DNA of 38,904 nt from Pseudomonadota bacterium (lineage in GTDB: Bacteria; Pseudomonadota; Alphaproteobacteria; Caulobacterales; Caulobacteraceae): positions 1 to 38,904 of the forward strand of contig JAKBBV010000024.1 in the NCBI GenBank assembly GCA_021808285.1. The letters are read 5' to 3'. A program made the translations under genes and the position numbers. The notes below the pieces were generated by a model, which was not told the DNA's origin, made no database searches, and saw only the letters and a list, made by a program, of their open reading frames with translations. Below are positions 7,806-17,301 of this stretch, piece after piece. The first letter of the stretch is position 1. The number at the start of each line of letters is the position of its first letter.

Positions 7806-10391
7806 GTGGGACGAGGTCTTGGACGGTGGGGTCGGTTGCTTGGGGCCCTGGTCGGCGGTGCGGCGGCGATGGGCGCGGCGATGTCGGTCTGGGCCAACGC
7901 CCCGGCCGCGCCGTCCTCCGCCAAGGCCTATGCGCCGGACGCATTCACCAAGGCGACAGAGGGCCTCACCCGCAAGGAGGGCCTGATTCCACTCTATCTC
8001 GATGTCAGGGGAGGCCGTGTGCTGGCCCTCCTGTCGCCGGACGGGAAGGGCGCCTTCGGCGAGTTTCTCTACCAGACCTATATGCGCAGCGGCATCGGAT
8101 CGACGCCGATCGGCATCGACCGATCCAATCCCGGGCGCACGCGCGTCCTGCGATTCCGACGGGCCGGCCCGCGCATGGTCGCCGAGCTCGAGAACTTCGC
8201 GTTCCGCGCCGATGGCGGCTCGCCTGACGAGAAACAGGCCGTGCGTGAATCCTTCCCCCCTTCGGTGGTCTGGTCAGGGGATATCGCCGCCTTGCGTCCA
8301 GACGGCGCAGTCCTGGTCGATCTCACAGGTTTCCTCACTCGCGACGCCTTCGGTGTGGTTGACTATCTGAAACGGGCCAAGGAGGGGGCGTTTCACCTCG
8401 CCGAGGATCGCTCCTACGCCGATGTCGACGAGGTCCAGGCCTTTCCGGACAATCTCGAGTTCGACGCCCATGAGACCTTCGTCGGCGATAATCCGGGCCG
8501 GGAGCTTCAGCGCCTTGCGCCCGATCCGCACGCGGTCACCCTGATCGAACACCAGTCGCTCATCCGGCTTCCCCCGCCGGGCTTCACCCCGCGCCTGGCT
8601 GATCCGCGCACCGGGACCTTCAGCGAGCTCGTGGCCAATTACGGGGCCAAGCTCGACGAGCCCACGGTCTATCGCCTGGCTGAAAGATTCCGGCTCGAGA
8701 AGGTGAATCCGACCGCCGCGCGATCGCCGGTGAAGAAGCCCATTGTATTCTATGTCGACCGCGCCGCGCCCGAACCCGTGCGCCAGGCCCTGATCGACGG
8801 CGCCAGCTGGTGGGCCAAGGCCTTCGATGATGCGGGCTTCGAAAATGCCTTCAAGGTGGAGGTCCTGCCCCAGGGGGTGAGCCCGCTCGATGCGCGCTAC
8901 AACATCATCAACTGGGTGCACCGTCAGACCCGGGGCTGGTCCTACGGATACGCGGTCACCGACCCGCGTACGGGAGAGATCGTCAAGGGTTCGGTCCTCT
9001 TGGGCTCGCTGCGGGTGCGCCAGGATCGCATGATCTTCGAGGGCCTGGTCGGCGCCGACAAGACCGGGTCGGGGGCGCAGGACGATCCCATCGTCGTGTC
9101 GCTCGCCCGGCTACGGCAACTCGCGGTGCATGAGACCGGGCACGCCCTGGGGCTGGCCCACAACTTCGCCGGCAGCACCTATGACGACCGCGCTTCGGTG
9201 ATGGATTATCCACCACCAAGGATCGGGATCGGGCCGGGAGGCGCCTTCGATTTCACCCACGCCTATGCTGTCGGGGTGGGGCCGTGGGATGAGTTCGCGA
9301 TCAAGTGGCTATATAGCGAAGTCCCTCCCGGTGCGGCGGGACAGGCCGCGCTGGAGGCGATCGTCCGTGACGGCTACGCCAAGGGTCTGCGCTATGTCCG
9401 GGACGAAGATGCCCGCCCGACGGGCTCGGCTCAGCCCTATGGAGCGCTCTGGGATGACGGCCCTGACAGCGTCGCCAGCCTGGCCCATGTGATGCAGGTG
9501 AGGCGTATCGCTCTAGATCGCTTCGGACCGGACAACATCCCCTCGGGCGCCCCCCTTTCCGACCTGCGGCGCGTAATTGTTCCGATTTACCTGTTCCATC
9601 GCTACGAGGTCGACTCTGTCTCCAAGTCCATCGGCGGGGTGGATTTCGCCTATGGGGTGCGCGGCGCGCAGATCCATGCCGCGGCTCCTGTGCCCGCGGA
9701 CCGTCAGCGCCAGGCGCTCAGCGCGTTGCTCGCGACGCTGGACCCGGCAGCTTTGACCTTGCCGCCGACGCTCCTGTCGACTCTCTCGGCCGGGCGCGAT
9801 GGCGCGGAGGATCGCGCCTACGACATCGAGGTGTTTGGCGACTCCCAGAGCCCGGTGTTCGATCTCGACGCCGCCGTCGCCGCCGCCGCAGACATCACCC
9901 TCTCCGACCTGCTGGATCCGAGCCGCCTCGGCAGGGTCGCCGATCAGAGCGCCGCGATCCCCGGACAACTGGATCTCGGCGAGCTGCTGGATGCGGTCGT
10001 CTCGAAGGCATTTGATGCCCGACCTCTGGCGGGGGAGGAGGCTCAGGTCCGACGCGACGTCCAAACCCGGCTGGTGATCAAGCTCGCGGGACTGGCCGCC
10101 AATCCTGCGGCGTCTCCGGCTGTGGCCGCCGCAGCCCGACTGGAGCTCGATCGCCTGGGCGAGGCCTTGGCCCACCGCACCAGTGAGGATCCGGCCGAAC
10201 AGGCCCAGGCGGCATGGCTTAAGGACCTCATCCTTGATAAGGCGAAAGGCGGTCTCGCCCAGCTGGCCGACGCCGCATACGAGCCTCCGCCGGGAATGCC
10301 GATCGGCGCCGACGGCGAGACCTGCTGGTTCTGTGACATTCCGCCGGCCTTCGGGAGACCGGAGCCGGCGGACGAAGCGCCTGCGCCCTGA
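7806..10391 (+). CDS. Exported zinc-dependent metalloprotease (DUF4953/DUF5117 type)
   Basis: Large secreted or periplasmic metzincin-like protease, about 861 aa. The ATG at 7800 lies only 1-2 nt from GGAGGGA (7794-7800), too close for a ribosome-binding site. The GTG at 7806, two codons later, has better spacing and is preferred. The N-terminus (RGLGRWGRLLGALVGGAAAMGAAMSVWANA) is a signal peptide. Zinc site, numbered from the ATG at 7800: HETGHALGLAHN (444-455), the HExxHxxGxxH pattern. It is followed by the Met-turn SVMDYP (466-471). Flanking sequence ARYNIINWVHRQTRGWSYGYAVTDPRTGEIVKG is typical of the DUF5117/DUF4953 group. Physiological substrate unknown. It ends 294 bp before mraZ and is probably transcribed separately from the dcw cluster. 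Confidence 0.9.
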   Translation: MGRGLGRWGRLLGALVGGAAAMGAAMSVWANAPAAPSSAKAYAPDAFTKATEGLTRKEGLIPLYLDVRGGRVLALLSPDGKGAFGEFLYQTYMRSGIGSTPIGIDRSNPGRTRVLRFRRAGPRMVAELENFAFRADGGSPDEKQAVRESFPPSVVWSGDIAALRPDGAVLVDLTGFLTRDAFGVVDYLKRAKEGAFHLAEDRSYADVDEVQAFPDNLEFDAHETFVGDNPGRELQRLAPDPHAVTLIEHQSLIRLPPPGFTPRLADPRTGTFSELVANYGAKLDEPTVYRLAERFRLEKVNPTAARSPVKKPIVFYVDRAAPEPVRQALIDGASWWAKAFDDAGFENAFKVEVLPQGVSPLDARYNIINWVHRQTRGWSYGYAVTDPRTGEIVKGSVLLGSLRVRQDRMIFEGLVGADKTGSGAQDDPIVVSLARLRQLAVHETGHALGLAHNFAGSTYDDRASVMDYPPPRIGIGPGGAFDFTHAYAVGVGPWDEFAIKWLYSEVPPGAAGQAALEAIVRDGYAKGLRYVRDEDARPTGSAQPYGALWDDGPDSVASLAHVMQVRRIALDRFGPDNIPSGAPLSDLRRVIVPIYLFHRYEVDSVSKSIGGVDFAYGVRGAQIHAAAPVPADRQRQALSALLATLDPAALTLPPTLLSTLSAGRDGAEDRAYDIEVFGDSQSPVFDLDAAVAAAADITLSDLLDPSRLGRVADQSAAIPGQLDLGELLDAVVSKAFDARPLAGEEAQVRRDVQTRLVIKLAGLAANPAASPAVAAAARLELDRLGEALAHRTSEDPAEQAQAAWLKDLILDKAKGGLAQLADAAYEPPPGMPIGADGETCWFCDIPPAFGRPEPADEAPAP

Positions 10392-10684
10392 TCCTCTGGC
10401 CTGATCGGCCGTCTCGCTCACCTCGTTAACGATTTGACCCATGTCCACGTGCGTCCAGGCGCGCACGCACGCCCCTTTTTGTACTTTGTTTGTTCTAAGA
10501 TCTACCTGCTTCGACCGCTGCGGGCGTGGATGTTTGACTGTGATCTCCTCATTTTTGGGCCGTTTGTGTCATTGTATCCCAATTCGTCCCATGTTAACCC
10601 ATTCGTGTCGCGGAGCGCTCGCTCCGCCAGGGTGGAGGCGCGATTCGGCGCACGACAGCGAACGAGGAAGGGTTCTGCGGCGCG
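10392..10684 (+). other. Long leader region of the dcw cluster
   Basis: 293-bp gene-free stretch, notably AT-richer in its middle (10480-10605) than the rest of the window, which fits a promoter region. A TTGACT lies at 10534-10539, but no convincing -10 box is found at the right distance. The MraZ-box array at 10578-10601 is the only clear element. Short frames through this stretch show no protein-like composition. Confidence 0.6.
10578..10601 (-). promoter_or_regulatory. Three MraZ boxes (predicted MraZ operator)
   Basis: CCCA occurs at 10578-10581, 10588-10591 and 10598-10601, exactly 10 bp apart. Read on the minus strand this is TGGGT, TGGGA, TGGGA separated by 5-nt spacers. This matches the known MraZ operator architecture (repeated TGGGN with N5 spacers upstream of mraZ in E. 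coli and other bacteria). The array lies 84-107 bp before the mraZ start codon. Seen directly: spacing and sequence. Inferred: autorepression of the cluster by MraZ. Confidence 0.75.
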
Positions 10685-11149
10685 GTGTTCATCTCGACAG
10701 CCGAGAAACAGCTGGATTCCAAGCGACGGATCGTTCTGCCGCAGGATTTCCGTGCGGTCGCGGCCGGGCCATTTGACGGCGTCTTCTGTTTTCCATCCAT
10801 CGAGGCCGACTGTCTCGAAGGTGGCGGTCAGGCCCTCTTCGATACCTATCGCAACCTGATTGATGAGCTCCCGTTTGGCGATCCGCTGCGAAGCGCACTC
10901 GAGGTCAGCGTCTATGGCGGTCTCAACCGTCTGGCCTTCGACACGGCCGGTCGCATCACCTTGCCTGAGACCCTATGCGAGCGCTTTGGTCTCACCGACT
11001 GGGTGGCCATCGTCGGCCTTGGCGAACGCTTTCAGATCTGGTCGCGCGATGCTTTCCGCGAACATCGCGACCGTCAACTTGCCGCCGCGCGCGAGGGGCT
11101 TCCCGCCTATCGCGCCCAGCAGCGCGCATTGCGGGCGCAGGCGTCGTGA
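10685..11149 (+). CDS. mraZ: Transcriptional regulator MraZ
   Basis: First gene of the dcw cluster; a ring-forming DNA-binding protein that regulates the cluster through TGGG-type boxes. 154 aa from a GTG start. Two SpoVT/AbrB-like repeats each carry the family DxxxR motif: Asp11-Arg15 in [11 protein letters not shown] and Asp86-Arg90 in [10 protein letters not shown]. The mRNA leader contains three matching boxes at 10578-10601. The stop overlaps the start of rsmH (GTGA). The ribosome-binding site is weak: AGGAAGGG lies 11-18 nt upstream, further than normal, so an internal start cannot be fully excluded, although the N-terminal [14 protein letters not shown] aligns with the family start. 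Confidence 0.95.
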   Translation: MFISTAEKQLDSKRRIVLPQDFRAVAAGPFDGVFCFPSIEADCLEGGGQALFDTYRNLIDELPFGDPLRSALEVSVYGGLNRLAFDTAGRITLPETLCERFGLTDWVAIVGLGERFQIWSRDAFREHRDRQLAAAREGLPAYRAQQRALRAQAS

Positions 11150-12132
11150 GAAACGTTCGCCCGCGCCGTTCGCCTGAGGCAGACAGCAATCTCGAAGCCG
11201 GTCGCCCTCATGCGCCGGTGCTCCTCGCTGAGGTGCTGGAGGCGATCCGCCCGGGTTCCGGTGACCTTATCGTAGATGGCACGTTCGGGGCTGGAGGCTA
11301 TAGCCGCGCCTTTCTCGACGCCGGCGCGGATGTATTAGCCCTGGATCGCGATCCGTCCGCGGAAGTTTTTGCCGAAGAGCTGCGGGCGAAGCCGGGTTTC
11401 CGCTTGGTCCTGGCTCCCTTCTCGACCTTGGCGGCGGTGCTGGGGATGAATAGGGCCGACGCCATCGCCCTGGACCTGGGGGTCTCCTCCATGCAGCTCG
11501 ACCAGGGCGAGCGCGGCTTCTCGCTCCGGCGCGATGGCCCTCTCGACATGCGAATGTCGCGCGAGGGGCTCAGCGCCGCCGATCTGGTCAACGGGGAGAG
11601 CTCAGAGGCTCTGGCGCATCTCTTTCGCCGCTATGGCGAGGAGCCGCAGGCCCGCCGCATCGCCGCCGCCATCGTACGCCGCCGAGTTGAAAGGCCGATC
11701 CTGCGGACGCTCGACTTGGCGGAGGTGGTGGAGCAAGCCGTTGGCGGCCGTCGCGGTCTTCGCGTTCACCCCGCGACGCGCGTTTTCCAGGCCCTCCGAA
11801 TCGCGGTCAATCAGGAGCTGGTCGAGCTGGAAGATGGGCTGACGGCGGCGGAGAAGGTGCTCAAGGCGGGCGGTAGGCTGGCGGTGGTGACATTCCATTC
11901 CCTAGAGGACCGCATCGTTAAGTCGTTCCTGTTGGCGAGGGCGGGCCAGGTCCCGGCAGGCTCCCGCCACGCGCCGCCGCGCATCGCCGGGCCGGCGCCC
12001 AGTTTTCGTCTGATCGTGCGCGGCGCTCAGGCGCCCGGCGCGGCGGAGATCGCCGCCAATCCGCGCGCCCGGTCGGCCAAGCTGCGTTGGGCGGTGCGCA
12101 CCGAGGCCCCGGCTTGGGAGGCGGCGGCGTGA
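11146..12132 (+). CDS. rsmH: 16S rRNA (cytosine-1402-N4)-methyltransferase
   Basis: SAM-dependent methyltransferase (formerly MraW) that methylates N4 of C1402 in the 16S rRNA decoding centre. 328 aa from the GTG at 11146, which overlaps the mraZ stop as GTGA. The open frame extends upstream into mraZ, but that extension is shadow sequence. Motifs: [16 protein letters not shown]-binding [10 protein letters not shown] (44-53), [19 protein letters not shown] with DGPLDMRM, and the late [15 protein letters not shown] and [10 protein letters not shown]. Complete and of normal length. Its own stop overlaps the ftsL start (GTGA), which supports translational coupling along the operon. Confidence 0.96.
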   Translation: MRNVRPRRSPEADSNLEAGRPHAPVLLAEVLEAIRPGSGDLIVDGTFGAGGYSRAFLDAGADVLALDRDPSAEVFAEELRAKPGFRLVLAPFSTLAAVLGMNRADAIALDLGVSSMQLDQGERGFSLRRDGPLDMRMSREGLSAADLVNGESSEALAHLFRRYGEEPQARRIAAAIVRRRVERPILRTLDLAEVVEQAVGGRRGLRVHPATRVFQALRIAVNQELVELEDGLTAAEKVLKAGGRLAVVTFHSLEDRIVKSFLLARAGQVPAGSRHAPPRIAGPAPSFRLIVRGAQAPGAAEIAANPRARSAKLRWAVRTEAPAWEAAA

Positions 12133-12590
12133 TCAATCCGTTCGGCCTCCTGACCCGGCGGGTGCGCGGGTTCCGCGTCATCGACATCGCCGCTGTCGGC
12201 GTGATCGTCGTCACCGCTCTGGCGACCTATGCCTTCAAGACCTCTGCGGGGGCTGAGGATGCCGATTCTTTGGGGATCGAGGGCCAGATCGTGGCCGAGC
12301 AGCAGCAAATTCGCCTGTTGCATGCCGAGCTGGCCAAACTGGACGACCCCACGCGCATTGAAGCGCTATCTAGCCAGTATCTCGGCATGGGAGCGGAGAC
12401 CGCCAAACAGGATATATCAGAGGTCGATCTAGGGCGCATCGCCAGCCGGCCCGCGGCCCCCGCGCCGGTGCTCACGCCGAGCCCCGCGCCTGACGATCCT
12501 GAGGCCACGCCCACCTCCGTCGAGACTCCGCCCTCATCAGCGTCATCGCCTCGCCCTGCGGCGCCCCCTGTCCACGCGAGGGCGGGATGA
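12129..12590 (+). CDS. ftsL: Cell-division protein FtsL
   Basis: Small bitopic inner-membrane division protein that pairs with FtsB/DivIC and helps activate FtsWI. 153 aa from the GTG at 12129 (GTGA overlap with rsmH). One membrane segment (~17-36, [20 protein letters not shown]) after a short basic N-terminus. A heptad-like periplasmic coiled coil follows ([22 protein letters not shown]), then [17 protein letters not shown], the conserved FtsL tail. The Pro/Ala-rich C-terminal ~50 aa is an extension, common in alphaproteobacteria. Identification rests on topology and position between rsmH and ftsI as much as on sequence. Confidence 0.9.
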   Translation: MINPFGLLTRRVRGFRVIDIAAVGVIVVTALATYAFKTSAGAEDADSLGIEGQIVAEQQQIRLLHAELAKLDDPTRIEALSSQYLGMGAETAKQDISEVDLGRIASRPAAPAPVLTPSPAPDDPEATPTSVETPPSSASSPRPAAPPVHARAG

Positions 12591-14443
12591 GCATTGCACA
12601 GCCCCCATTCGCCGGCGCGGACGTCTCCCGCGCGCCGCCGGTCTGGCGCGACTGGCGCGCCATCCTGGCTGCGATTGAGGGCGCGACGAGCCGCGGCCTC
12701 GCGCCGGGCGAGGCGCGCGAAGCAGGGCGATTGCGGATCTTCTTCGTTATGGCTCTGTTCGCCGCCGCGTTCGTTTATGCGGGTATCTTCGCCGCGAAGG
12801 CCGCCCTTCTGTCGGGTTTGGAAGGACGCGGAGCCGCTGGCGCTCCGGCAGAGACCGTGCGGGCCGACCTCGTGGACCGAAACGGACGCATCCTGGCCGT
12901 CGATCTGATCCGCTATGGGCTCTATATCCGGCCGCAGGAAGTCTATGACCGCGCGGCGACCCTGGACGCGGTCGCGCGCATCCTGCCTGGCGTTCCCCGC
13001 GCGCGCCTCGCCAATGTTCTGGGGCGAGATCGGGGTGAATATTACATCGCTGGCGATCTCAGCCCCGAGGTTCGCGACCAACTTCACGATCTGGCCCTGC
13101 CCGGTCTCTACTTTCAGGACGAGGAGGGTCGGGCTTATCCTCTTGGCGAGACTGCGGCCCAGGTGATTGGCCTGGCGAGCCGCGATGGCCGCGGCCTTTC
13201 GGGGGCTGAGCGCGCCTTTGACGGCGCCATCCGCAAGGATTCTGGCCCGGTCGCACTCTCGATCGATCTGCGTGTTCAGGCAGCCCTTCAGGACGAGGTG
13301 GACAAGGCCGCAGTCCACTTCGGGGTCAAGGACGCCGTGGGCATGGTGGTGAATGTGCGCACTGGCGAAATCCTCGCCATGACCAGCTGGCCGACCTATG
13401 ATCCCAACCATCCGGAGCGCACGCCGCCGGACAACATGGTCAACCATGCCGCAGCCACGGTCTATGAGCCCGGCTCGGTGTTCAAGGTCTTCACCTTGGC
13501 CGAAGGTCTGGACACGGGGGCCGTCAATATCCGGACGGTTTTCGACGTCTGCTCCCCGCTGGTGCTGCCCGGTCAAATCATTCATGACTATGACAAGGGT
13601 GACTGTGCGCTGCCGCTTTGGGAGGTGTTCACTCACTCCTCCAATATCGGCGCAGCCAAGATGGCCATCCGTGTCGGCGGAGAGGCCGAGGATCACTATT
13701 TCCACGCCTTCGGACTGTTCAATAAGGCGCCCAGCGAACTGATCGAATCCGCTCGGCCGCTGACGGTAAGCCGCATGTCGGTCAACTCAGTGGCTACCAT
13801 GGCTTTCGGTCAATCGATCTCTGTGAGTCCCTTGGCCCTGGCTACCGGGATGAGCGCGATCCTCAATGGCGGTATCTATCGCCCCCTGACTTTGAGAAAG
13901 CTCGACCCCGGCGAGTCCCCGGCTCCCGGCCGCCGCGTGATCAAAGAGTCCACTTCGCGGGTCATGCTGGGGCTGATGCGGCTCAACGGCACCAATGGCA
14001 CCGGCCGTTCGGCCGACCTTGGCGCCCCCGGCTATCTGGTCGGTGGCAAGACCGGGACGGCCACGAAGCTGGTCAATGGCCATTATGACCTGGGCAAGAA
14101 AAACCTCGCCTCGTTCGCCGCCGTATTCCCTACCGATGGCGGCTTCAACCAGGACCGATACTTCGTGCTTGTGATGATGGACGAACCCAAGGTTCTGGCC
14201 GAGACGGGCGGCTTCACCACGGGCGGTGCTGTCTCCGCGCCCATCGCCGGACGCATCATTGAGCGCATTGCGCCCTTTCTCGGCCAGACGCGACGCGCAG
14301 ACGAACCGGATGAGCCACCGCCGGGGCGCAACAAGGATGTCGTCGACGCCTCTGTGCTCGACCACATACAGGCCGTGTCGGGTCCTGTTGGACCGCCCAT
14401 CAATCCGGTCATCACCGATGCCGCCGGCGGGCGTGCACGATGA
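12587..14443 (+). CDS. ftsI: Septal peptidoglycan transpeptidase FtsI (PBP3)
   Basis: Class B penicillin-binding protein that cross-links septal peptidoglycan together with FtsW. 618 aa; ATG overlaps the ftsL stop (ATGA). Cytoplasmic tail, one membrane segment (~48-70, RIFFVMALFAAAFVYAGIFAA), then the pedestal domain with VDLVDRNGRILAVD-like sequence. Transpeptidase motifs: Ser297-x-x-Lys300 (YEPGSVFKVFT), SSN 351-353 (THSSNIGAAK) and KTG 488-490 (VGGKTGTATK). All three catalytic motifs are intact. The cytoplasmic N-terminal tail (~45 aa) is longer than in E. coli. The stop overlaps the murE start by ATGA. Confidence 0.97.
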   Translation: MSIAQPPFAGADVSRAPPVWRDWRAILAAIEGATSRGLAPGEAREAGRLRIFFVMALFAAAFVYAGIFAAKAALLSGLEGRGAAGAPAETVRADLVDRNGRILAVDLIRYGLYIRPQEVYDRAATLDAVARILPGVPRARLANVLGRDRGEYYIAGDLSPEVRDQLHDLALPGLYFQDEEGRAYPLGETAAQVIGLASRDGRGLSGAERAFDGAIRKDSGPVALSIDLRVQAALQDEVDKAAVHFGVKDAVGMVVNVRTGEILAMTSWPTYDPNHPERTPPDNMVNHAAATVYEPGSVFKVFTLAEGLDTGAVNIRTVFDVCSPLVLPGQIIHDYDKGDCALPLWEVFTHSSNIGAAKMAIRVGGEAEDHYFHAFGLFNKAPSELIESARPLTVSRMSVNSVATMAFGQSISVSPLALATGMSAILNGGIYRPLTLRKLDPGESPAPGRRVIKESTSRVMLGLMRLNGTNGTGRSADLGAPGYLVGGKTGTATKLVNGHYDLGKKNLASFAAVFPTDGGFNQDRYFVLVMMDEPKVLAETGGFTTGGAVSAPIAGRIIERIAPFLGQTRRADEPDEPPPGRNKDVVDASVLDHIQAVSGPVGPPINPVITDAAGGRAR

Positions 14444-15887
14444 GCGCTCGCCTCTCAGCCTTGGTGCAGCGTGATCTGGATGAGGATCCGGTGATCGAGG
14501 GGGTTACGGCTGACAGCCGCAAGGTTCGGCCGGGTTATTTATTTGCGGCTCTTCCCGGGGCGAAGGCTGACGGCCGCGCCTTCGTGGGCGCGGCGATAAA
14601 GCAGGGCGCGGCGGCGGTGCTTGCGCCGGATGCTTCCCCGGATTGGCGGCCCCAGTGGTGCAAGCGCACGACCCGCGCCGCGCCTATGCGCTCGCGGCGG
14701 CCGCGTTCTGGCGGCGCCAGCCCGAGGCCTGCGTCGCCGTCACAGGCACCAATGGCAAGACCTCGGTGGCAGGGTTCTGCCGACAGATCTTCAGTCAGCT
14801 GGGTCGGGCCTCGGCCAGCATGGGAACTCTCGGCGTACGCGCGGGCGAGGTCCAACTGACCCCGCCGGGCCTGACGACGCCGGACGCCGCCGACGTCGCG
14901 CGTCTGCTTTGCGAGTTGGCGACGGGAGGTATCACTCACCTGGCGCTGGAGGCCTCTTCCCACGGTCTGGACCAGCGGCGACTCGATGGCGTGAGACTGG
15001 CCGCCGGCGCTTTCCTCAATCTGACCCAGGACCATCTCGACTATCACGGGGATATGGCCACCTATCGCGCGGCCAAGCTTCGCTTGTTCGATACCCTCTT
15101 GCCCCGCGGTGCGACGGCTGTCCTCAATGCGGACTCGAGCGCCTATTCAGCCTTCGCGGCCACCGCCGTCAGCCACGGCCTCAGCGTTGTCTCAGTCGGC
15201 GCCGCCGGCCAGTCGGTGCGCCTTCTGGCTCGGGAAGCGGACCTTTCGGGGCAACGTCTGACCCTGCGGGCCTTTGGGCGCAAATACGACGTGGATCTGC
15301 CGTTGGTCGGAGACTTTCAGGCGACCAACGCCCTGGTCGCCGCGGGACTTTGCCTCGCGGTGGGCGAGTCGCCGGACGAGGTCTTCGCTGCGCTCGGCCG
15401 CCTTGAAGGCGCACCCGGTCGACTTCAGCGGGTAGGAGAGTCCGCCGATGGGGCGGTGGCCTATGTGGACTATGCCCATACGCCCGATGGCCTGGAGACA
15501 GTGCTGCGGGCGCTGCGGGGGCACGCTCGCGGTCGCCTGGTGCTCGTATTTGGCGCGGGCGGAGACCGCGATCGCACCAAACGTCCGCTGATGGGCGCGG
15601 CGGCGGCGGCCCTCGCCGATCTCGCTTTTGTCACCGATGACAATCCGCGCAGCGAAAACCCCGCGCTCATCCGCGCCGAGATTCTGTCTGGAGGTCGGGG
15701 CCTGATCGAGGCGCCAGGTCGCGCCCAGGCCATCAAGGCTGCGGTAGGATCTCTAGAGCGTGGAGACATCCTGGTGGTGGCGGGCAAGGGGCACGAGCAG
15801 GGGCAGGTGATCGGGAGAGACATCGTGCCGTTCGACGATATCGCCGAGACCCGTCGCGCTCTGGGGCTGGACGACGGCCGTGGCTGA
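14440..15887 (+). pseudogene. murE: UDP-MurNAc-L-Ala-D-Glu:meso-DAP ligase, frameshifted as read
   Basis: MurE adds the third stem-peptide residue (meso-diaminopimelate in Gram-negatives) in the cytosol. Domain 1 is read from ATG 14440 (ATGA overlap with ftsI): GVTADSRKVRPGYLFAALPG, then GAAAVLAPDASPDW. At about 14644-14650 the coding frame jumps by -1. The rest continues in the other frame: VVQAHDPRRAYALAAAAFW, the ATP site TGTNGKTS, DHLDYHGDM, NALVAAGL and a DNPRSENP motif typical of DAP-adding MurE. One extra C after GATTGG would restore DWPAPVVQAHDP, so the sequence looks like a 1-nt deletion. murE is essential, and the rest is undamaged with normal total length (~482 codons). A sequencing or assembly error is therefore more likely than true loss. 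No classical -1 slippery heptamer is at the junction. Confidence 0.9.
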
Positions 15888-17301
15888 ACCGGCTGGGGCG
15901 GTTCCGCTATGGAGCGGCCGCGACATCGCTGAGGCTGTGGGCGGCGCCCTGACGGGTGGAGATTTCGCCGTATCCGGGGTCGCGATCGATAGTCGGGAGG
16001 TGCAGCCGGGCGATCTCTTCGTCGCGCTCTCCGGGGCCCGGGATGGGCATGATTTCATCCCTGACGCGTTCAGACGCGGAGCTGTCGCCTCACTGACCTC
16101 GAGGGAAGTGGATGGTCCGCATGTTTGTGTCACGGGAGGCATTCTGGCGGCGTTGGAGGCGCTCGCGGCTTCCGCCCGGGAGCGGGCCGCGATGGCCCGG
16201 CGCGCCGCCGTCACCGGTTCGGTGGGCAAGACCAGCGTCACCCAGGCGATCCTGGCGGGGCTAAACCTGGCGGGCGGAGGCCATGGACCGGTTCGTTCCT
16301 TCAACAACCATATCGGAGTGCCCCTGACCCTGGCTCGCATGCCGGGCCAGACACGGCGCGCAGTGTTTGAACTCGGCATGAACCACGCGGGTGAAATCGC
16401 CCCCTTGTCGCGGCTCGTGCGGCCCCATGTCGCGGTCGTCACCACAGTGGCGGCGGTGCACGTTGAAGCGTTTGACGACGGAGAGGCCGGCGTGGCGCGC
16501 GCCAAGGCCGAGATCTTCACCGGTCTCGAACGCGGCGGAGTCGCGGTCCTCAATGCCGAAAACCGCTGGTTCGATGTTCTGAATGCGCAGGCCGAGGCGG
16601 CTGGGGCCGAGGTTCGCGCTTTTGGCTCCGCTCCAGGCGTCGCAGGGCGGCTGATTCACTTCACGCCCACACCCTCCGGCGCCTTCGTCGAGGCGGAGAT
16701 CGACGGGCGGGCAAGGCGCTATCCCTTGCGGCAAAGTGCGTCGCATTGGGGCCCCATGAGTCTGGCGGCGCTCTTGACCCTGCGCGCCCTGGACGTGGAC
16801 CTGGAAATCGCCCTGGCCGCCCTGGCCTCCTTCGAACCCCTCACCGGCCGAGGGGCTGCCTCTCAGATTCGTCTTCCGACAGGCGAAGCCACGCTCATCG
16901 ATGACAGCTATAACGCCAGCCCGGTATCCGTCGCCGCGGCGCTAAGGGCCCTGGGCGCGAAAAGCCCCGCAGGCCGGCGTCTCGTGGCCCTTACGGACAT
17001 GCTGGAACTCGGCCCTGAAGGCCCTGCTCAGCATGCCAAGCTTGCGGACGTCGCAGACGCGGCCGACATCGACCTGATGTTCTGCGCCGGACCGCTAATG
17101 CGCCACGCCTATGAAGCCTTGCCGCCGTCTCGCCGTGGGGCCTGGACAGAGTCCGTCGAATCACTGACGCCGATTCTGATCGCCGCCCTCAGCCCGGGCG
17201 ACGTCATTCTCGTCAAGGGCTCCAAGGCTTCGCGGGCTGCTGACATCGTCGCCGGACTAGCGAAGGCCTTTGCACCCGTTCTGGAGGGGGAGGAGAGCTA
17301 G
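15880..17301 (+). CDS. murF: UDP-MurNAc-tripeptide:D-Ala-D-Ala ligase
   Basis: Cytosolic ATP-dependent ligase that adds D-Ala-D-Ala to complete the muramyl pentapeptide. 473 aa from GTG 15880, overlapping the murE stop by 8 nt. Domain 1: [21 protein letters not shown]-binding loop TGSVGKTS (112-119), then [12 protein letters not shown] and [11 protein letters not shown], both MurF-specific signatures. The C-terminal domain has [11 protein letters not shown] and [10 protein letters not shown]-like sequence ([16 protein letters not shown]). Complete and normal in length. The stop overlaps the mraY start by one base (TAGTG), with GGAGGGGGAGGAGA before it serving mraY. Confidence 0.96.
   Translation: MAEPAGAVPLWSGRDIAEAVGGALTGGDFAVSGVAIDSREVQPGDLFVALSGARDGHDFIPDAFRRGAVASLTSREVDGPHVCVTGGILAALEALAASARERAAMARRAAVTGSVGKTSVTQAILAGLNLAGGGHGPVRSFNNHIGVPLTLARMPGQTRRAVFELGMNHAGEIAPLSRLVRPHVAVVTTVAAVHVEAFDDGEAGVARAKAEIFTGLERGGVAVLNAENRWFDVLNAQAEAAGAEVRAFGSAPGVAGRLIHFTPTPSGAFVEAEIDGRARRYPLRQSASHWGPMSLAALLTLRALDVDLEIALAALASFEPLTGRGAASQIRLPTGEATLIDDSYNASPVSVAAALRALGAKSPAGRRLVALTDMLELGPEGPAQHAKLADVADAADIDLMFCAGPLMRHAYEALPPSRRGAWTESVESLTPILIAALSPGDVILVKGSKASRAADIVAGLAKAFAPVLEGEES

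Noticed and set aside
10434-10859. 141-aa plus-strand frame across the mraZ leader
   Set aside because: Overlaps both the MraZ boxes and mraZ itself out of frame, with Arg/Ser-rich nonsense composition.
12227-13705. 492-aa open frame on the minus strand across ftsL/ftsI
   Set aside because: Antisense to two overlapping dcw genes; no recognisable protein features.
14640-14660. Programmed -1 frameshift in murE
   Set aside because: No X XXY YYZ heptamer in the zero frame near the junction and no reason known for recoding of murE; a missing base explains it better.
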